A stretch of 64,000 nt of DNA from Devosia chinhatensis (GCF_000969445.1 NZ_JZEY01000061.1:310001-374000); one strand, 5' to 3'. Shown: positions 38,909 through 48,205, counted from the first letter of the stretch. Notes: generated by a model not told the origin, from the sequence alone. Numbers and translations are program-made.

Positions 38909-38938
38909 AAAAGCCCGGCCATCGCGCCGGGCTTTTTG
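38909..38938 (+). terminator. Rho-independent terminator of rpmE
   Basis: Perfect 11-pair stem (AAAAGCCCGGC with GCCGGGCTTTT), six-base loop and T-run. Confidence 0.92.
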
Positions 38939-38979
38939 TCAGCCACACAATTCAGCGTGCGCAGACTGACGGCATGGCC

Positions 38980-39507
38980 TCAGTCGATGCGGGCAAAGGC
39001 CGCCTTGAGACGGGAAAGCTGATCGGCAACGCCATTTACCCGGGCATCGATACCATCAAGGGACGGCAAATTGCCCTTTTCGAGGCTGTCGAGCTGCATG
39101 ACCCGCTCGAACAGGCGATCGCCCTTGTCGATAAAATCGCGCAGGCGGGGCGGCAATTGGTCATATCCGGGTCCGCCGCGTTCTGAAGGAGTAGCGGAGA
39201 ACTTGACCTTCTCCTTTTCAGCCCGGGCATTTTCCCGCGAAATCTCACCCTCGTTGACCGCCCGCTGCAGCAAGAGCCAGGAGGCCAGCTGCATGAGCCT
39301 GGTGGTCAGGCGCATGGACTCGGTTGCATAGAGGAAGCCTGCTTCCCGTGGCAGGACACGGCTTTCAAGTCGTCCCTGATCATCGAGATAGGCGGCGACG
39401 GTCTCGATCAGGCCCATACCCTCGCGATACAGCACGTCAAAACCGCCCGAGGCAACGATACGGGGACCGATGGCTATCGCAGAATTGGTTTCGCCGGTTT
39501 CGGCCAC
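38980..39507 (-). CDS. rcdA: RcdA-type regulator of CtrA degradation (DUF1465)
   Basis: DUF1465 includes Caulobacter RcdA, the adaptor that, with CpdR and PopA, delivers CtrA to the ClpXP protease at the G1-S transition. The 175-residue helical protein shows the family core: FDVLYREGMGLIETVAAYLD, FLYATESMRLTTRLMQLASW and LLLQRAVNEGEIS. The C-terminus is polar and probably flexible. It lies 36 kb from ctrA. Upstream is a gene-free stretch holding an exact CtrA box and a terminator. Functional assignment is by family; RcdA roles vary between species. Confidence 0.85.
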   Translation of the reverse strand: MAETGETNSAIAIGPRIVASGGFDVLYREGMGLIETVAAYLDDQGRLESRVLPREAGFLYATESMRLTTRLMQLASWLLLQRAVNEGEISRENARAEKEKVKFSATPSERGGPGYDQLPPRLRDFIDKGDRLFERVMQLDSLEKGNLPSLDGIDARVNGVADQLSRLKAAFARID

Positions 39508-39615
39508 GGGCAGTCCTCCAGTTGGCCTATGCTAGGCATACAAGTGCCCAGCGTCACCCTTCGGTTCCGCCTATCCTAAAAATCCGGTTTAAAGGTGGCG
39601 ACCAAACCCTGCGTC

Positions 39616-39647
39616 AAAAAAGAAAAAGAGCCGCAACGTGCAGCTCT
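39616..39647 (-). terminator. Rho-independent terminator on the minus strand
   Basis: Read on the minus strand: AGAGC, U, GCA, loop CGU, UGC, G, GCUCU, then a T-run of ten Ts in eleven bases. That is a nine-pair stem with one U-G wobble. No gene ends nearby: the DUF1192 stop codon is 150 bases away. Confidence 0.75.
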
Positions 39648-39713
39648 CGAAGTTAACAGGGAGGCGTCAAACAGAGGGAGAAACCACTCTGAAAAATCCA
39701 GAACAATCTGAAT
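39616..39713 (-). ncRNA. Candidate CtrA-controlled small RNA
   Basis: On the minus strand a CtrA box (39751-39737) is followed after 11 bases by TAATCT (39725-39720), a possible -10 element. A terminator ends at 39616. The intervening 98 bases have no ATG frame but contain CTCCCTC and CCTCCC, which could pair with GGGAGG ribosome binding sites. Start and existence are inferred. Confidence 0.4.
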
Positions 39714-39736
39714 AAGAAGAGATTACCGCCCAATGA

Positions 39737-39751
39737 TTAATTGCGCCTTAA
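39737..39751 (-). promoter_or_regulatory. Exact CtrA box with adjacent GANTC site
   Basis: TTAA (39737-39740), TTGCGCC, TTAA (39748-39751) followed by C matches TTAA-N7-TTAAC. A GACTC (GANTC, CcrM site) lies at 39755-39759, three bases beyond that C. It is 230 bases upstream of rcdA and just after the DUF1192 gene. Confidence 0.65.
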
Positions 39752-39799
39752 CAGGACTCGATTTCTTAACTCTGTCTCTTCACGGAACCGAGAGCAGCC

Positions 39800-39982
39800 T
39801 TAGAACTTGAACGCAGCTTCTGCAGCTTTTCGTGAATTGCCCTTTGCATCGATGGCGGCGCGCAGTCGGACGATTTCCGTATCGAGAAGCGCAATTCTCT
39901 CCTGCAACTCTTCCACTGACAGGCTGTCGAGCACCATGCCGATATCATGGCTTGTCGGTCGCTTGCGCTCGATCTCGTCCAT
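39800..39982 (-). CDS. DUF1192 small protein
   Basis: This 60-residue protein has the DUF1192 pattern: a short polar N-terminus, then one amphipathic coiled helix (LDSLSVEELQERIALLDTEI) that continues as VRLRAAIDAKG. Function is unknown. ATG 39982 has GGAG six bases upstream; longer frames run into the quinone oxidoreductase gene. The family is commonly found beside such an oxidoreductase, as here, where the two genes diverge. Confidence 0.82.
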   Translation of the reverse strand: MDEIERKRPTSHDIGMVLDSLSVEELQERIALLDTEIVRLRAAIDAKGNSRKAAEAAFKF

Positions 39983-40064
39983 TTCATTCTCCGTTGTTTC
40001 CTTTGCAATCCAAGTGTAGCGGTATGCCCTTGCGGGGCAAGCCGGCTTGCGCCAGCATCCGTGC

Positions 40065-41099
40065 ATGACTTTGCCGCAAAGCCTTCCCCCAGACATGCTC
40101 GCCATCGCCATTGATGCGCCGGGCGGACCCGACATGCTGGTGCCCCATCGCATGGCCCTGCCTAATTATGGTGCGAACGACGTGCTGATCCGCGTCGCGG
40201 CGGCCGGCGTGAACGGCCCTGACCTCGCCCAGCGTCGCGGGTTATATGACCCACCGCCCGGCGCGTCGCCCCTGCCTGGGCTGGAAGTGGCCGGCGAGAT
40301 TGCCGCCTTGGGCGGTGATGTCGCTGATCTCAAACCAGGCCAGAAGGTGATGGCGCTGACCAATGGCGGCGGATATGCCGAATACGCTGCCGTTCCGGCC
40401 GGCCAGGTCCTGCCTGTCCCAGTGGGGTGGAGCCTGGTGGAAGCGGCGGCGTTGCCCGAAACCTGGTTCACCATCACGCAGACCCTGGTCATGCGGGCGG
40501 GGCTGCGCAAGGGCATGTTCGTCCTCGTGCACGGCGCCTCGGGCGGGATTGGCGGCGCGGCCATCCAGATCGCTGGCATTCTGGGGGCAAGGGCCATCGC
40601 CGTCGTCTCCGACACGGCCAAGGGCGCCTATTGCCTGTCGCTCGGTGCCGAAGCGATCATCGATCGCACCCGGGAACAGATCGTTGATCGCGTCATGTCC
40701 ATAACCGATGGTCATGGCGCCGACCGGATCGTCGATCTCATTGGCGGTGACATTGCCCGGCTCAACGTCGAGGCAGCGGCGCGCAACGGCCATATCGTGC
40801 AGGTCTCGACGCTGGGCGGCGGCACGGCCGAACTGCCGCTGCGCCAGATGATGGCCAAGGGGCTCACCCTGTCCGGCTCGACCCTTCGTCCGCAGGACGC
40901 GCAAACCAAGGCGGCGATCGCCCGGCATATGCAGGATAACCTGTTGCCCGCCCTTGCCGCCAGGGACTGGCCCCGGCCCGCCATCACCACCTTTTCGCTC
41001 GAGGACGCAGCAAAGGCCCATGCCCTGATGGAAGGGCGCAGCCATTACGGCAAACTGATCCTGACGACCGCATTCGGGGCCGGGGACAAGCCCACTTAA
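40065..41099 (+). CDS. NAD(P)H-quinone oxidoreductase, zinc-independent MDR family
   Basis: This 344-residue enzyme belongs to the QOR branch of medium-chain dehydrogenases. It has an N-terminal GroES-like fold (AAAGVNGPDLAQRRGLYDPP) and a Rossmann domain (VLVHGASGGIGGAAIQIA) for NAD(P)H. Zinc ligands are absent. It probably reduces quinones or enones. The start is uncertain: ATG 40065 is used, and 40095 or TTG 40047 are possible because no good ribosome binding site is seen. It diverges from DUF1192 and is followed by trcR. Confidence 0.88.
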   Translation: MTLPQSLPPDMLAIAIDAPGGPDMLVPHRMALPNYGANDVLIRVAAAGVNGPDLAQRRGLYDPPPGASPLPGLEVAGEIAALGGDVADLKPGQKVMALTNGGGYAEYAAVPAGQVLPVPVGWSLVEAAALPETWFTITQTLVMRAGLRKGMFVLVHGASGGIGGAAIQIAGILGARAIAVVSDTAKGAYCLSLGAEAIIDRTREQIVDRVMSITDGHGADRIVDLIGGDIARLNVEAAARNGHIVQVSTLGGGTAELPLRQMMAKGLTLSGSTLRPQDAQTKAAIARHMQDNLLPALAARDWPRPAITTFSLEDAAKAHALMEGRSHYGKLILTTAFGAGDKPT

Positions 41100-41215
41100 T
41101 CGTTGCGGAAAGGCGGCATTTTGCCTATATTGCAGGTCAGTTCCCCCTCAGCATTTGGCCAAGAGGCGGAGCGGTCCGGAGGAAAACCGGCCGCGCCAGC
41201 AGGAGAAATTTAACC

Positions 41216-41950
41216 ATGTCCCAGTCCCTTCTGATGCCCAAGGCGACCGCCGTCTGGCTGGTGGACAACACCGCGCTGTCCTTCGAGCAGATCGCCGCCT
41301 TCTGCACGCTGCATCCGTTGGAAGTACAGGGCATTGCCGATGGCGACGTGGCCGGCGGCATCATGGGCGTCAACCCGATCCAGAACGGGCAATTGACCCG
41401 CGAGGAAATCGAGAAGGCCGAGGGCGATCCCAATTATCGCATGAAGGTCAGCGAGCCCAAGGTTCGGGTCGCCGCCGTCAAGCGCAAGGGCCCACGCTAC
41501 ACCCCGATTTCGCGCCGTAACGAGCGTCCCAATGCCATAAAATGGCTGGTGCGCAACCATCCCGAGCTCAAGGACGCGCAGATCATGCGTCTCGTCGGCA
41601 CCACCAAGTCGACCATTGAATCGGTGCGCGAAAACACCCACTGGAATGCGGCCAACCTGACGGCGATGGACCCGGTCACCCTGGGCCTGTGCAGTCAGAT
41701 CGATCTCGATCTCGAGGTCAAGCGCGCCAGCAAGGACGCCCCGGCCCAAAACGAGCTCAGCGAAGGCACGACCCTGCTCACCGCCGAAGAAGCGCTTGCC
41801 CGTGCCGGTGGCCGCGCATCCTACGAAACCGAGGACGGTTTCGAGGGCGAGGATCGTGGCGCGTCCCAGCAGTCCAACGACGACATCGATGCCGATTCGG
41901 TCTTTGCCAAGCTCAAGTCGCTCAAGTCGGATAATGCCGACGAGGAATAA
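41216..41950 (+). CDS. trcR: DUF1013 cell-cycle transcription regulator TrcR
   Basis: DUF1013 includes Caulobacter TrcR, which tracks with RNA polymerase and modulates cell-cycle promoters. The 244-residue protein has the family N-terminus (LLMPKATAVWLVDNTALSFE, then FCTLHPLEVQGIADG) and a helix-turn-helix-like central part (WLVRNHPELKDAQIMRLVGT). The acidic tail is variable. It is the fourth cell-cycle regulator in the window after ctrA, chpT and rcdA. A strong terminator follows. Function is transferred from family knowledge. Confidence 0.88.
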   Translation: MSQSLLMPKATAVWLVDNTALSFEQIAAFCTLHPLEVQGIADGDVAGGIMGVNPIQNGQLTREEIEKAEGDPNYRMKVSEPKVRVAAVKRKGPRYTPISRRNERPNAIKWLVRNHPELKDAQIMRLVGTTKSTIESVRENTHWNAANLTAMDPVTLGLCSQIDLDLEVKRASKDAPAQNELSEGTTLLTAEEALARAGGRASYETEDGFEGEDRGASQQSNDDIDADSVFAKLKSLKSDNADEE

Positions 41951-41980
41951 GAGCCTTTCGGTCTGCGCCTATGACTTTGA

Positions 41981-42006
41981 AAATCCCCGCGTCAGCGGGG
42001 ATTTTT
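41981..42006 (+). terminator. Rho-independent terminator of trcR
   Basis: Perfect ten-pair stem (AAATCCCCGC with GCGGGGATTT), loop GTCA, TTT. Confidence 0.9.
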
Positions 42007-42122
42007 GTAGATGTCCTGCCAGCAAGCGAGCGGTCTTCGGCTGACCAACGCCCTGCGACCGGTTGACAAACCCGACCCCACAACGTCGATCTAACCCATC
42101 TTCCTTCCGGACCCGCCTCTTC

Positions 42123-42881
42123 ATGTTCGATCCAGTCTTCATAAGCGTGGCTGTTGCCGCGGTGCTGATCGTCGGCCTTAGCAAGGCCGGTCTGCTCGGG
42201 GGCCTTGGCGTGGTCGGGGTGCCCCTCCTGGCCCTGGTGATGGCGCCCCGGGATGCCGCCGGCATGATGCTGCCCGTGCTGCTCTGCATGGATGCAGTTG
42301 CCATCTGGATGTACCGCAAGGAATGCGACTGGAGCTTGATCAAGATCATGCTTCCCGGCGCTGCGATCGGCACTTTGGTCGGCTGGGCGCTCTGGGCCGT
42401 GGTCAGCGACGCGGTCGTGCTATTGATGGTGGGGATCGTCACCCTGCTGTTCGTGCTCGACGCGGTATTCCCGTTGCGCAAGAAACTCGAGGGTCTGCCG
42501 CCCTCGAAGCCTTGGGGAAGCTTCTGGGGCAGCATCGCCGGCTTTACCAGCTTCATCTCGCATACCGGTGGCCCACCCTTCCAGATTTACGTGCTGCCGC
42601 GCCGCCTGCCGCCGGCAGTCTATGCGGGCACGACCGCCTTCTTCTTTGCCATCGTCAATACGGCCAAGCTCGTTCCCTATTACTTCCTGGGCCAGCTCAA
42701 TGTGCAGAACCTGACCCTGTCCGCAGCGCTGGCGCCGGTCGGGGTCGCCGGCGTCTTTCTTGGCGTCTATCTGGTGCGCCGCATCGACGCCCGGCTCTTT
42801 TATCGCATCGCCTACTGGCTGGTCTTCCTGCTGGCGCTGCAGCTGATCTGGGACGGATCGAGCCGCTTGCTGGCCGGGTAA
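42123..42881 (+). CDS. TauE/SafE-family membrane transporter
   Basis: This 252-residue inner-membrane protein has about eight helices in two repeats. It begins VFISVAVAAVLIVGLSKAGL and has GFTSFISHTGGPPFQIYVLP, the paired proline-rich motif of TauE/SafE (DUF81) proteins, which export sulfite, sulfonates or related organic anions. The ATG at 42123 is chosen because the helix starts there; the ribosome binding site is weak. The oligopeptidase gene follows after 112 bases. Confidence 0.88.
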   Translation: MFDPVFISVAVAAVLIVGLSKAGLLGGLGVVGVPLLALVMAPRDAAGMMLPVLLCMDAVAIWMYRKECDWSLIKIMLPGAAIGTLVGWALWAVVSDAVVLLMVGIVTLLFVLDAVFPLRKKLEGLPPSKPWGSFWGSIAGFTSFISHTGGPPFQIYVLPRRLPPAVYAGTTAFFFAIVNTAKLVPYYFLGQLNVQNLTLSAALAPVGVAGVFLGVYLVRRIDARLFYRIAYWLVFLLALQLIWDGSSRLLAG

Positions 42882-42993
42882 GGCCTGGCGGGAGCCGGCG
42901 CATGTTTGGTCACACCGCGTCACCGCACCGCCTTCACAGCACGACTCCGGCTGGGTAAGGTCCTGCCCGAAACCATTTTCGGAGTCGCGTTCC

Positions 42994-44796
42994 ATGTCTG
43001 CAGCCGCTCAACCGGGTCACAACCAGTTCGGAAATCTGCCGGTCTGGGATCTCGACGACCTCTTTCCCGGCAAGGACAGCCCCCAGTTCAAGGCTGCGCT
43101 CGAGGACGCCAAGGCCCGCGCCGCCAAGCTGGAAGCCGACTACAAAGGCAAGCTGGTCGCCCTCACCCAGTCAGGCAAGCTGATCGAAGCCATTCGCGAC
43201 AGCGAACAGCTCGACGACATTGCCGGCCGCATTGGTTCCTACGCCTTCCTGCAATATGCCCAGAACACCACCGATCCGGATCGGACAAAGTTCATGGGCG
43301 ATATCAATGAGGCCATGACGGCACTCTCGACCCGCACCCTGTTCTTTACGCTCGAGCTCAACCGCATCGAGGATGCCGATCTCGAAGCCGCCTTCGCCGC
43401 CGATCCGGAACTGGCGCGCTACCGCGTTTGGTTCGCCGACCTGCGCAAGGCCAAGCCGCACCAGCTCGACGACAAGCTTGAGGAATTGTTCCAGGACAAG
43501 TCGGTGACGGCCTATTCGGCCTGGAACCGGCTTTATGACGAGACCCTTTCCAGCCTCAAGTTCGATGTCGCCGGCGAAGACCTCGACATCGAGGCGACGC
43601 TGCACCTTTTGTCAGAGAAGGATGAGGCCAAGCGCGAGGCAGCCTTTCACGCACTGGCGAAGACCTTCAAGGACAATGTCCGGCTCTTTACGCACATCAC
43701 CAATGTGCTGGCCAAGGACAAGGAAATCTCCGACCGCTGGCGTGGCTACGAGGATATCGCAGACAGCCGCCACATGGCCAATGCGATCGAGCGCGAGGTC
43801 GTCGATGCGCTGCAGAGTGCGGTGCAGGCCGCCTATCCGCGGCTCAGCCATCGCTACTACAAGCTCAAGGCCCGCTGGTTCGGCAAGGATAAGCTCAATG
43901 CCTGGGACCGCAATGCGCCCCTGCCCACCAGTGACGAGCGCGTCTGGGACTGGGACAGCGCCGTCTCGACCGTGATGGACGCCTATGGCCGCTTTTCACC
44001 CGAACTGGCGGAAGTGGCCCGCCCCTTCTTCAATTCGGGCTGGATCGATGCGCCTGCTGGCAAGGGCAAGCGTTCCGGCGCCTTCGCGCATCCCACCGTG
44101 CCCAGCGCCCATCCCTATCTGATGCTCAACTACCTGGGACGCACCCGGGACATCATGACCCTGGCCCATGAGCTGGGCCATGGTGTGCACCAGCGTCTCG
44201 CCGCCGATCAGGGGCCCATCCTCTCGAACACGCCCTTGACCCTGGCGGAAACCGCCTCCGTCTTCGGGGAGATGCTGACCTTCCGGGCGCTGCTCGACAA
44301 GACCACCGACCCAAAGCAGCGCTTTGCCCTGCTGTCGTCAAAGGTCGAGGACATGCTGAACACCGTGGTGCGGCAGATCGCCTTTTACACCTTCGAGCGC
44401 AAGGTCCACACCGCCCGGCGCAACGGCGAATTGCGGGCCGAGGAAATCAACGCCATGTGGCTTGAGGTCCAGGCGGAATCGCTGGGTGACGCCATCATTC
44501 CAAATGAAGGCTATGAAGTCTTCTGGACCTATATCCCGCACTTCATCCATTCGCCCTTCTACGTCTATGCCTACGCTTTCGGCGACTGCCTTGTGAACTC
44601 GCTTTATGCGCAGTATGAGAAAGCCAATGAAGGCTTTGCCGAGCGCTATTTCGAGCTGCTCAAGGCCGGGGGAAGCAAGCATCATTCCGAACTGCTCGCG
44701 CCTTTCGGGCTTGACGCGAAGGACCCCCAGTTCTGGTCGCTTGGCCTCTCGATGATCGAGGGACTGATCGACGAGCTCGAAGCGACCTCGCCCTGA
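42994..44796 (+). CDS. pepF: M3-family oligoendopeptidase F (PepF)
   Basis: This cytoplasmic zinc metallopeptidase of 600 residues degrades short peptides. The zinc motif HELGHGVHQ starts at His392, with the downstream Glu ligand in ETASVFGEM. The long N-terminal helical region (WDLDDLFPGKDSPQFKAALE) and C-terminal lid match the M3B pepF/M3 subgroup. It sits between the TauE-like transporter and a tiny oxidase-subunit gene on the same strand. Confidence 0.93.
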   Translation: MSAAAQPGHNQFGNLPVWDLDDLFPGKDSPQFKAALEDAKARAAKLEADYKGKLVALTQSGKLIEAIRDSEQLDDIAGRIGSYAFLQYAQNTTDPDRTKFMGDINEAMTALSTRTLFFTLELNRIEDADLEAAFAADPELARYRVWFADLRKAKPHQLDDKLEELFQDKSVTAYSAWNRLYDETLSSLKFDVAGEDLDIEATLHLLSEKDEAKREAAFHALAKTFKDNVRLFTHITNVLAKDKEISDRWRGYEDIADSRHMANAIEREVVDALQSAVQAAYPRLSHRYYKLKARWFGKDKLNAWDRNAPLPTSDERVWDWDSAVSTVMDAYGRFSPELAEVARPFFNSGWIDAPAGKGKRSGAFAHPTVPSAHPYLMLNYLGRTRDIMTLAHELGHGVHQRLAADQGPILSNTPLTLAETASVFGEMLTFRALLDKTTDPKQRFALLSSKVEDMLNTVVRQIAFYTFERKVHTARRNGELRAEEINAMWLEVQAESLGDAIIPNEGYEVFWTYIPHFIHSPFYVYAYAFGDCLVNSLYAQYEKANEGFAERYFELLKAGGSKHHSELLAPFGLDAKDPQFWSLGLSMIEGLIDELEATSP

Positions 44797-44845
44797 GCCT
44801 CGCTTTTGGACGACCACCTTTAGACCAGACACATTCGAGGACCTG

Positions 44846-45010
44846 ATGGCCAAAAAGACTGCCGAACCCCACCCCGCTCCAGTACTGGAATCCGGCATGG
44901 ACTACGCCGAGCATGAAAAGACCTATTTCGGCTTCGTGCAGGCGGTGAAGTGGTCGATCTACGGCACGGCGGCCCTACTGATCGTCCTCTACTTCCTGAT
45001 CATCCATTGA
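44846..45010 (+). CDS. aa3-type cytochrome c oxidase subunit IV
   Basis: This 54-residue protein has a polar N-terminus with the family motif MDYAEHEKTYFGF, then one membrane helix (WSIYGTAALLIVLYFLIIH). It is the small subunit IV of alphaproteobacterial aa3 cytochrome c oxidases, a structural component next to the catalytic core. GAGGA precedes the ATG. It lies 65 bases before the transhydrogenase genes, a frequent neighbour in Hyphomicrobiales. Confidence 0.92.
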   Translation: MAKKTAEPHPAPVLESGMDYAEHEKTYFGFVQAVKWSIYGTAALLIVLYFLIIH

Positions 45011-45043
45011 TCTGACATCCAGCAAGCAGGCCTTTTAGAAACA

Positions 45044-45061
45044 GCCTGCCCGCCGGCAGGC
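45044..45061 (+). promoter_or_regulatory. Hairpin adjoining the pntAA ribosome binding site
   Basis: GCCTGCC, CGCC, GGCAGGC forms a perfect seven-pair stem ending one base before the GGAGGAGG ribosome binding site of pntAA. It may tune translation or stabilise the mRNA. Confidence 0.4.
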
Positions 45062-45075
45062 GGGAGGAGGTTTCC

Positions 45076-46431
45076 GTGAAGATTGCCGTCTTGCGCGAAC
45101 GTTTCGAGGGGGAAAGCCGCGTAGCGGCGACCCCCGAGATTGTCGCCAAACTCATTGGCCTGGGCGCCCAGGTCAGCATTGAACAAGGTGCCGGCATCGG
45201 CTCCCGCATAGCCGATGACCAATACCGGGCGGCCGGCGCCAATATCATTGGCTCCGTCGCCGAAACGGTCGGCGAGGCCGACATCATCCTCTCCGTTCGC
45301 CGCCCCAGCGCCCTTGCCATCAAGGGGGCCAGTCCAGGCGCCCTGCTGATTGGCGCGCTCGATCCTTACGGCAACGAGCGCGAGATTGCTGGCTTGGCCC
45401 AGGCCGGCATTGTCGCGATCTCCATGGAATTCATGCCGCGCATCACCCGCGCCCAGGTCATGGATATCCTTTCCTCCCAGGCCAATCTTGCCGGCTACCA
45501 GGCAGTGATCGAGGCTGCCGCGATCTTCGAGCGGGCCATGCCGATGATGATGACGGCAGCGGGCACCGTCAGGCCCGCCAAGGCTTTCGTGATGGGCGCC
45601 GGCGTGGCGGGCCTGCAGGCCATCGCCACGGCCAAGCGACTGGGCGCGGTGGTTTCGGCCACCGACGTGCGTGCCGCCGCCGGCGAACAGGTGGAATCGC
45701 TTGGTGCCAAGTTCATCATGACCGAGGCCCTCAAGGATGCCTCCGGCGCGGGGGGCTATGCCCGCGAACTGACTGTGGACGAGCAGGACGCCCAGGCCGA
45801 GCTCGTCGCCGGCCATATATCCAAGCAGGACATCGTCATCACCACCGCCCTCATCCCGGGGCGACCAGCGCCCAAACTCGTGACCCGGGCGATGGTGGAA
45901 AGCATGGCTCCCGGTTCGGTCATCGTTGATCTCGCGGCAGAGCGGGGCGGCAATGTGGAATTGACGCAGAAGGACCAGGTCGTCAGCCATAACGGTGTGA
46001 CCATACTGGGCCATTCCAACCTGGCGGGACATATCCCGACCACGGCCAGCCAGCTCTACGCGCGCAACCTGCTGGCCTTCGTCGAGACGCTGATCGACAG
46101 ACAGGAAAAAAAGCTCGCTATCGACTGGGACGACGAGCTGGTCAAGGCCACCGTGCTCACCCGGGATGGCGCCGTGGTTCACCCCGCCTTTGCCGGTGCG
46201 GTAGCCGCAGACCCGGTGACGCCGCTCCCGGTCCCCAAGGCTGCGCCTCGTAAACCAGCTGCCGTCCTCGAAGCCAAGGATTCCCCGGCCAAGACGGGCG
46301 CAACCGGCAAGTCGCCCGCTCCCAGGAAAGTCGGCGCGAAGACGAAACCGGCCGATGTCGTAAAAGCGGCTGCGGCAACACCTAAGAAGTCGACTGCCCG
46401 AAAGGCCACCACACCGAAGGAAGGCAAATAG
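45076..46431 (+). CDS. pntAA: NAD(P) transhydrogenase subunit alpha 1 (PntAA)
   Basis: This is the NAD(H)-binding subunit of the proton-translocating transhydrogenase. The 451-residue protein has [20 protein letters not shown], the [20 protein letters not shown] dinucleotide fold, and [18 protein letters not shown] long C-terminal tail rich in Lys, Ala and Pro (from about residue 375) is extra compared with the folded domain. The start is GTG with GGAGGAGG. It heads pntAA-pntAB-pntB, the split form with a separate small membrane subunit. Confidence 0.95.
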   Translation: MKIAVLRERFEGESRVAATPEIVAKLIGLGAQVSIEQGAGIGSRIADDQYRAAGANIIGSVAETVGEADIILSVRRPSALAIKGASPGALLIGALDPYGNEREIAGLAQAGIVAISMEFMPRITRAQVMDILSSQANLAGYQAVIEAAAIFERAMPMMMTAAGTVRPAKAFVMGAGVAGLQAIATAKRLGAVVSATDVRAAAGEQVESLGAKFIMTEALKDASGAGGYARELTVDEQDAQAELVAGHISKQDIVITTALIPGRPAPKLVTRAMVESMAPGSVIVDLAAERGGNVELTQKDQVVSHNGVTILGHSNLAGHIPTTASQLYARNLLAFVETLIDRQEKKLAIDWDDELVKATVLTRDGAVVHPAFAGAVAADPVTPLPVPKAAPRKPAAVLEAKDSPAKTGATGKSPAPRKVGAKTKPADVVKAAAATPKKSTARKATTPKEGK

Positions 46432-46432
46432 A

Positions 46433-46741
46433 ATGGATATGTCTGCAATCGACCCGTTCACCTTCCGCCTCGCCATTTTTGTGCTGGCGATCTTTGTGGG
46501 CTATTTCGTGGTCTGGAGCGTGACCCCGGCACTCCATACCCCTCTGATGAGTGTCACCAATGCGATTTCCTCGGTCATCGTGGTCGGGGCCCTTCTCGCG
46601 GTCGGCGTCAACATGGTTCATGACGCCAGCTGGGTCAGCAAGCTCTTCGGCTTCATCGCCCTTGTCTTTGCTTCGGTAAATATCTTCGGCGGCTTCCTCG
46701 TGACCCAGCGCATGCTGGCCATGTACAAGAAGAAGGGCTGA
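46433..46741 (+). CDS. pntAB: NAD(P) transhydrogenase subunit alpha 2 (PntAB)
   Basis: This 102-residue protein has three or four membrane helices ([56 protein letters not shown]). It forms part of the proton channel of the transhydrogenase. It starts one base after the pntAA stop codon and precedes pntB by five bases, so the three genes form one tight operon. An ATG two codons downstream is an alternative. Confidence 0.94.
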   Translation: MDMSAIDPFTFRLAIFVLAIFVGYFVVWSVTPALHTPLMSVTNAISSVIVVGALLAVGVNMVHDASWVSKLFGFIALVFASVNIFGGFLVTQRMLAMYKKKG

Positions 46742-46746
46742 TCGTC

Positions 46747-48153
46747 ATGATCGACGCAAATATCGCCGCCCTGCTCTATCTGGTCGCCGGCGTGCTCTTC
46801 ATCCTTGCGCTGCGGGGCCTGTCCAGCCCGCGCTCCGCCCGCCAGGGCAATACGTTTGGCATGGTGGGCATGGGCATCGCCATCCTCACCACTCTTGCTG
46901 TGGCGGCGCCTTCCGACATTCTCAGCTGGCTCCTGATCATCGGCGGGCTCGGCCTGGGTGGCGGCATCGGCGCTTATATCGCCCGCTCGGTGAAGATGAC
47001 CGACATGCCCCAGCTGGTCGCGGCTTTCCACTCGCTGGTCGGCCTCGCGGCCGTCTTCGTGGCTGCCGCCGCGCTTTATGCGCCGGAGGCCTTCAACATT
47101 GGCGAAATGGGCCATATCCATGCCCAGGCGCTGATCGAAATGTCCATCGGCACGGCCATCGGTGCCTTTACCTTTACCGGTTCGGTCATCGCTTTCGCCA
47201 AGCTCAACGGCAATATGAGCGGCCGCCCCATCATCCTGCCGGCACGGCACCTCATCCATATCGGCATCGGTGCCGCCATCATCGCCCTGGTCTGGGCCTT
47301 TACGATCGCCGGAGACCCCTGGCTCTTCTGGGTGATCACGCTGCTCGCCCTGATCCTGGGCGGCCTGATGATCATCCCGATCGGCGGCGCCGACATGCCG
47401 GTGGTGGTTTCCATGCTCAATTCCTATTCCGGCTGGGCGGCGGCAGGCATCGGCTTTACCCTGGGCAATACCGCGCTCATCATCACCGGGGCACTGGTGG
47501 GATCGTCGGGCGCGATCCTGTCCTACATCATGTGCAAGGCGATGAATCGCAGCTTCATCTCGGTGATCCTGGGTGGCTTTGGTGGCGATACCGCTTCGGC
47601 AGCGGCAGCCGGCGAGGATGATCGCCCGGTCAAGCAGGGGGCAGCGGACGACGCGGCCTTCCTCATGAAGAATGCCGGCAAGGTCATCATGGTGCCAGGA
47701 TACGGCATGGCTGTGGCTCAGGCCCAGCATGCGCTGCGCGAGATGGCCGATATGCTCAAGGCGTCAGGGGTCGAGGTGAAATATGCCATTCACCCTGTGG
47801 CAGGCCGCATGCCGGGGCATATGAACGTGCTTCTGGCCGAAGCCAATGTGCCCTATGACGAAGTCTTCGAGCTCGAAGACATCAATTCCGAATTCGCCCA
47901 ATCGGATGTTGCCTTCGTCATCGGCGCCAATGACGTGACCAATCCTGCCGCCAAGACTGACAAGACCTCGCCCATCTACGGCATGCCCGTGCTCAACGTC
48001 GAGGATGCCGGCACGGTGCTCTTCATCAAGCGCGGCATGGCCGCCGGCTATGCGGGCGTCCAGAACGAATTGTTCTTCCGCGACAATACCATGATGCTGT
48101 TCGGCGATGCCAAGAAGGTGACCGAAGACATCGTCAAGGCCTTGGGACACTGA
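46747..48153 (+). CDS. pntB: NAD(P) transhydrogenase subunit beta (PntB)
   Basis: PntB supplies most of the proton channel and the NADP(H)-binding domain. The 468 residues have eight or nine membrane helices, then a Rossmann domain with VIMVPGYGMAVAQAQHALRE and FVIGANDVTNPAAKTD. The complex makes NADPH at the expense of the proton gradient. The gene ends at a strong hairpin that also lies downstream of slyX. Confidence 0.96.
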   Translation: MIDANIAALLYLVAGVLFILALRGLSSPRSARQGNTFGMVGMGIAILTTLAVAAPSDILSWLLIIGGLGLGGGIGAYIARSVKMTDMPQLVAAFHSLVGLAAVFVAAAALYAPEAFNIGEMGHIHAQALIEMSIGTAIGAFTFTGSVIAFAKLNGNMSGRPIILPARHLIHIGIGAAIIALVWAFTIAGDPWLFWVITLLALILGGLMIIPIGGADMPVVVSMLNSYSGWAAAGIGFTLGNTALIITGALVGSSGAILSYIMCKAMNRSFISVILGGFGGDTASAAAAGEDDRPVKQGAADDAAFLMKNAGKVIMVPGYGMAVAQAQHALREMADMLKASGVEVKYAIHPVAGRMPGHMNVLLAEANVPYDEVFELEDINSEFAQSDVAFVIGANDVTNPAAKTDKTSPIYGMPVLNVEDAGTVLFIKRGMAAGYAGVQNELFFRDNTMMLFGDAKKVTEDIVKALGH

Positions 48154-48176
48154 GGCTGGCACCAAACCCTAATGTG

Positions 48177-48205
48177 AAGCGCGGCCTTCAGTGCCGCGCT
48201 TTTTC
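48177..48205. terminator. Shared terminator of pntB and slyX
   Basis: Perfect nine-pair stem (AAGCGCGGC with GCCGCGCTT), seven-base loop and a T-run on the plus strand. It lies between the convergent stop codons. Confidence 0.82.

Noticed and set aside
39733..39810. A 25-codon plus-strand frame through the CtrA box
   Set aside because: No ribosome binding site, and it overlaps the end of the DUF1192 gene. Its sequence has no protein-like character.
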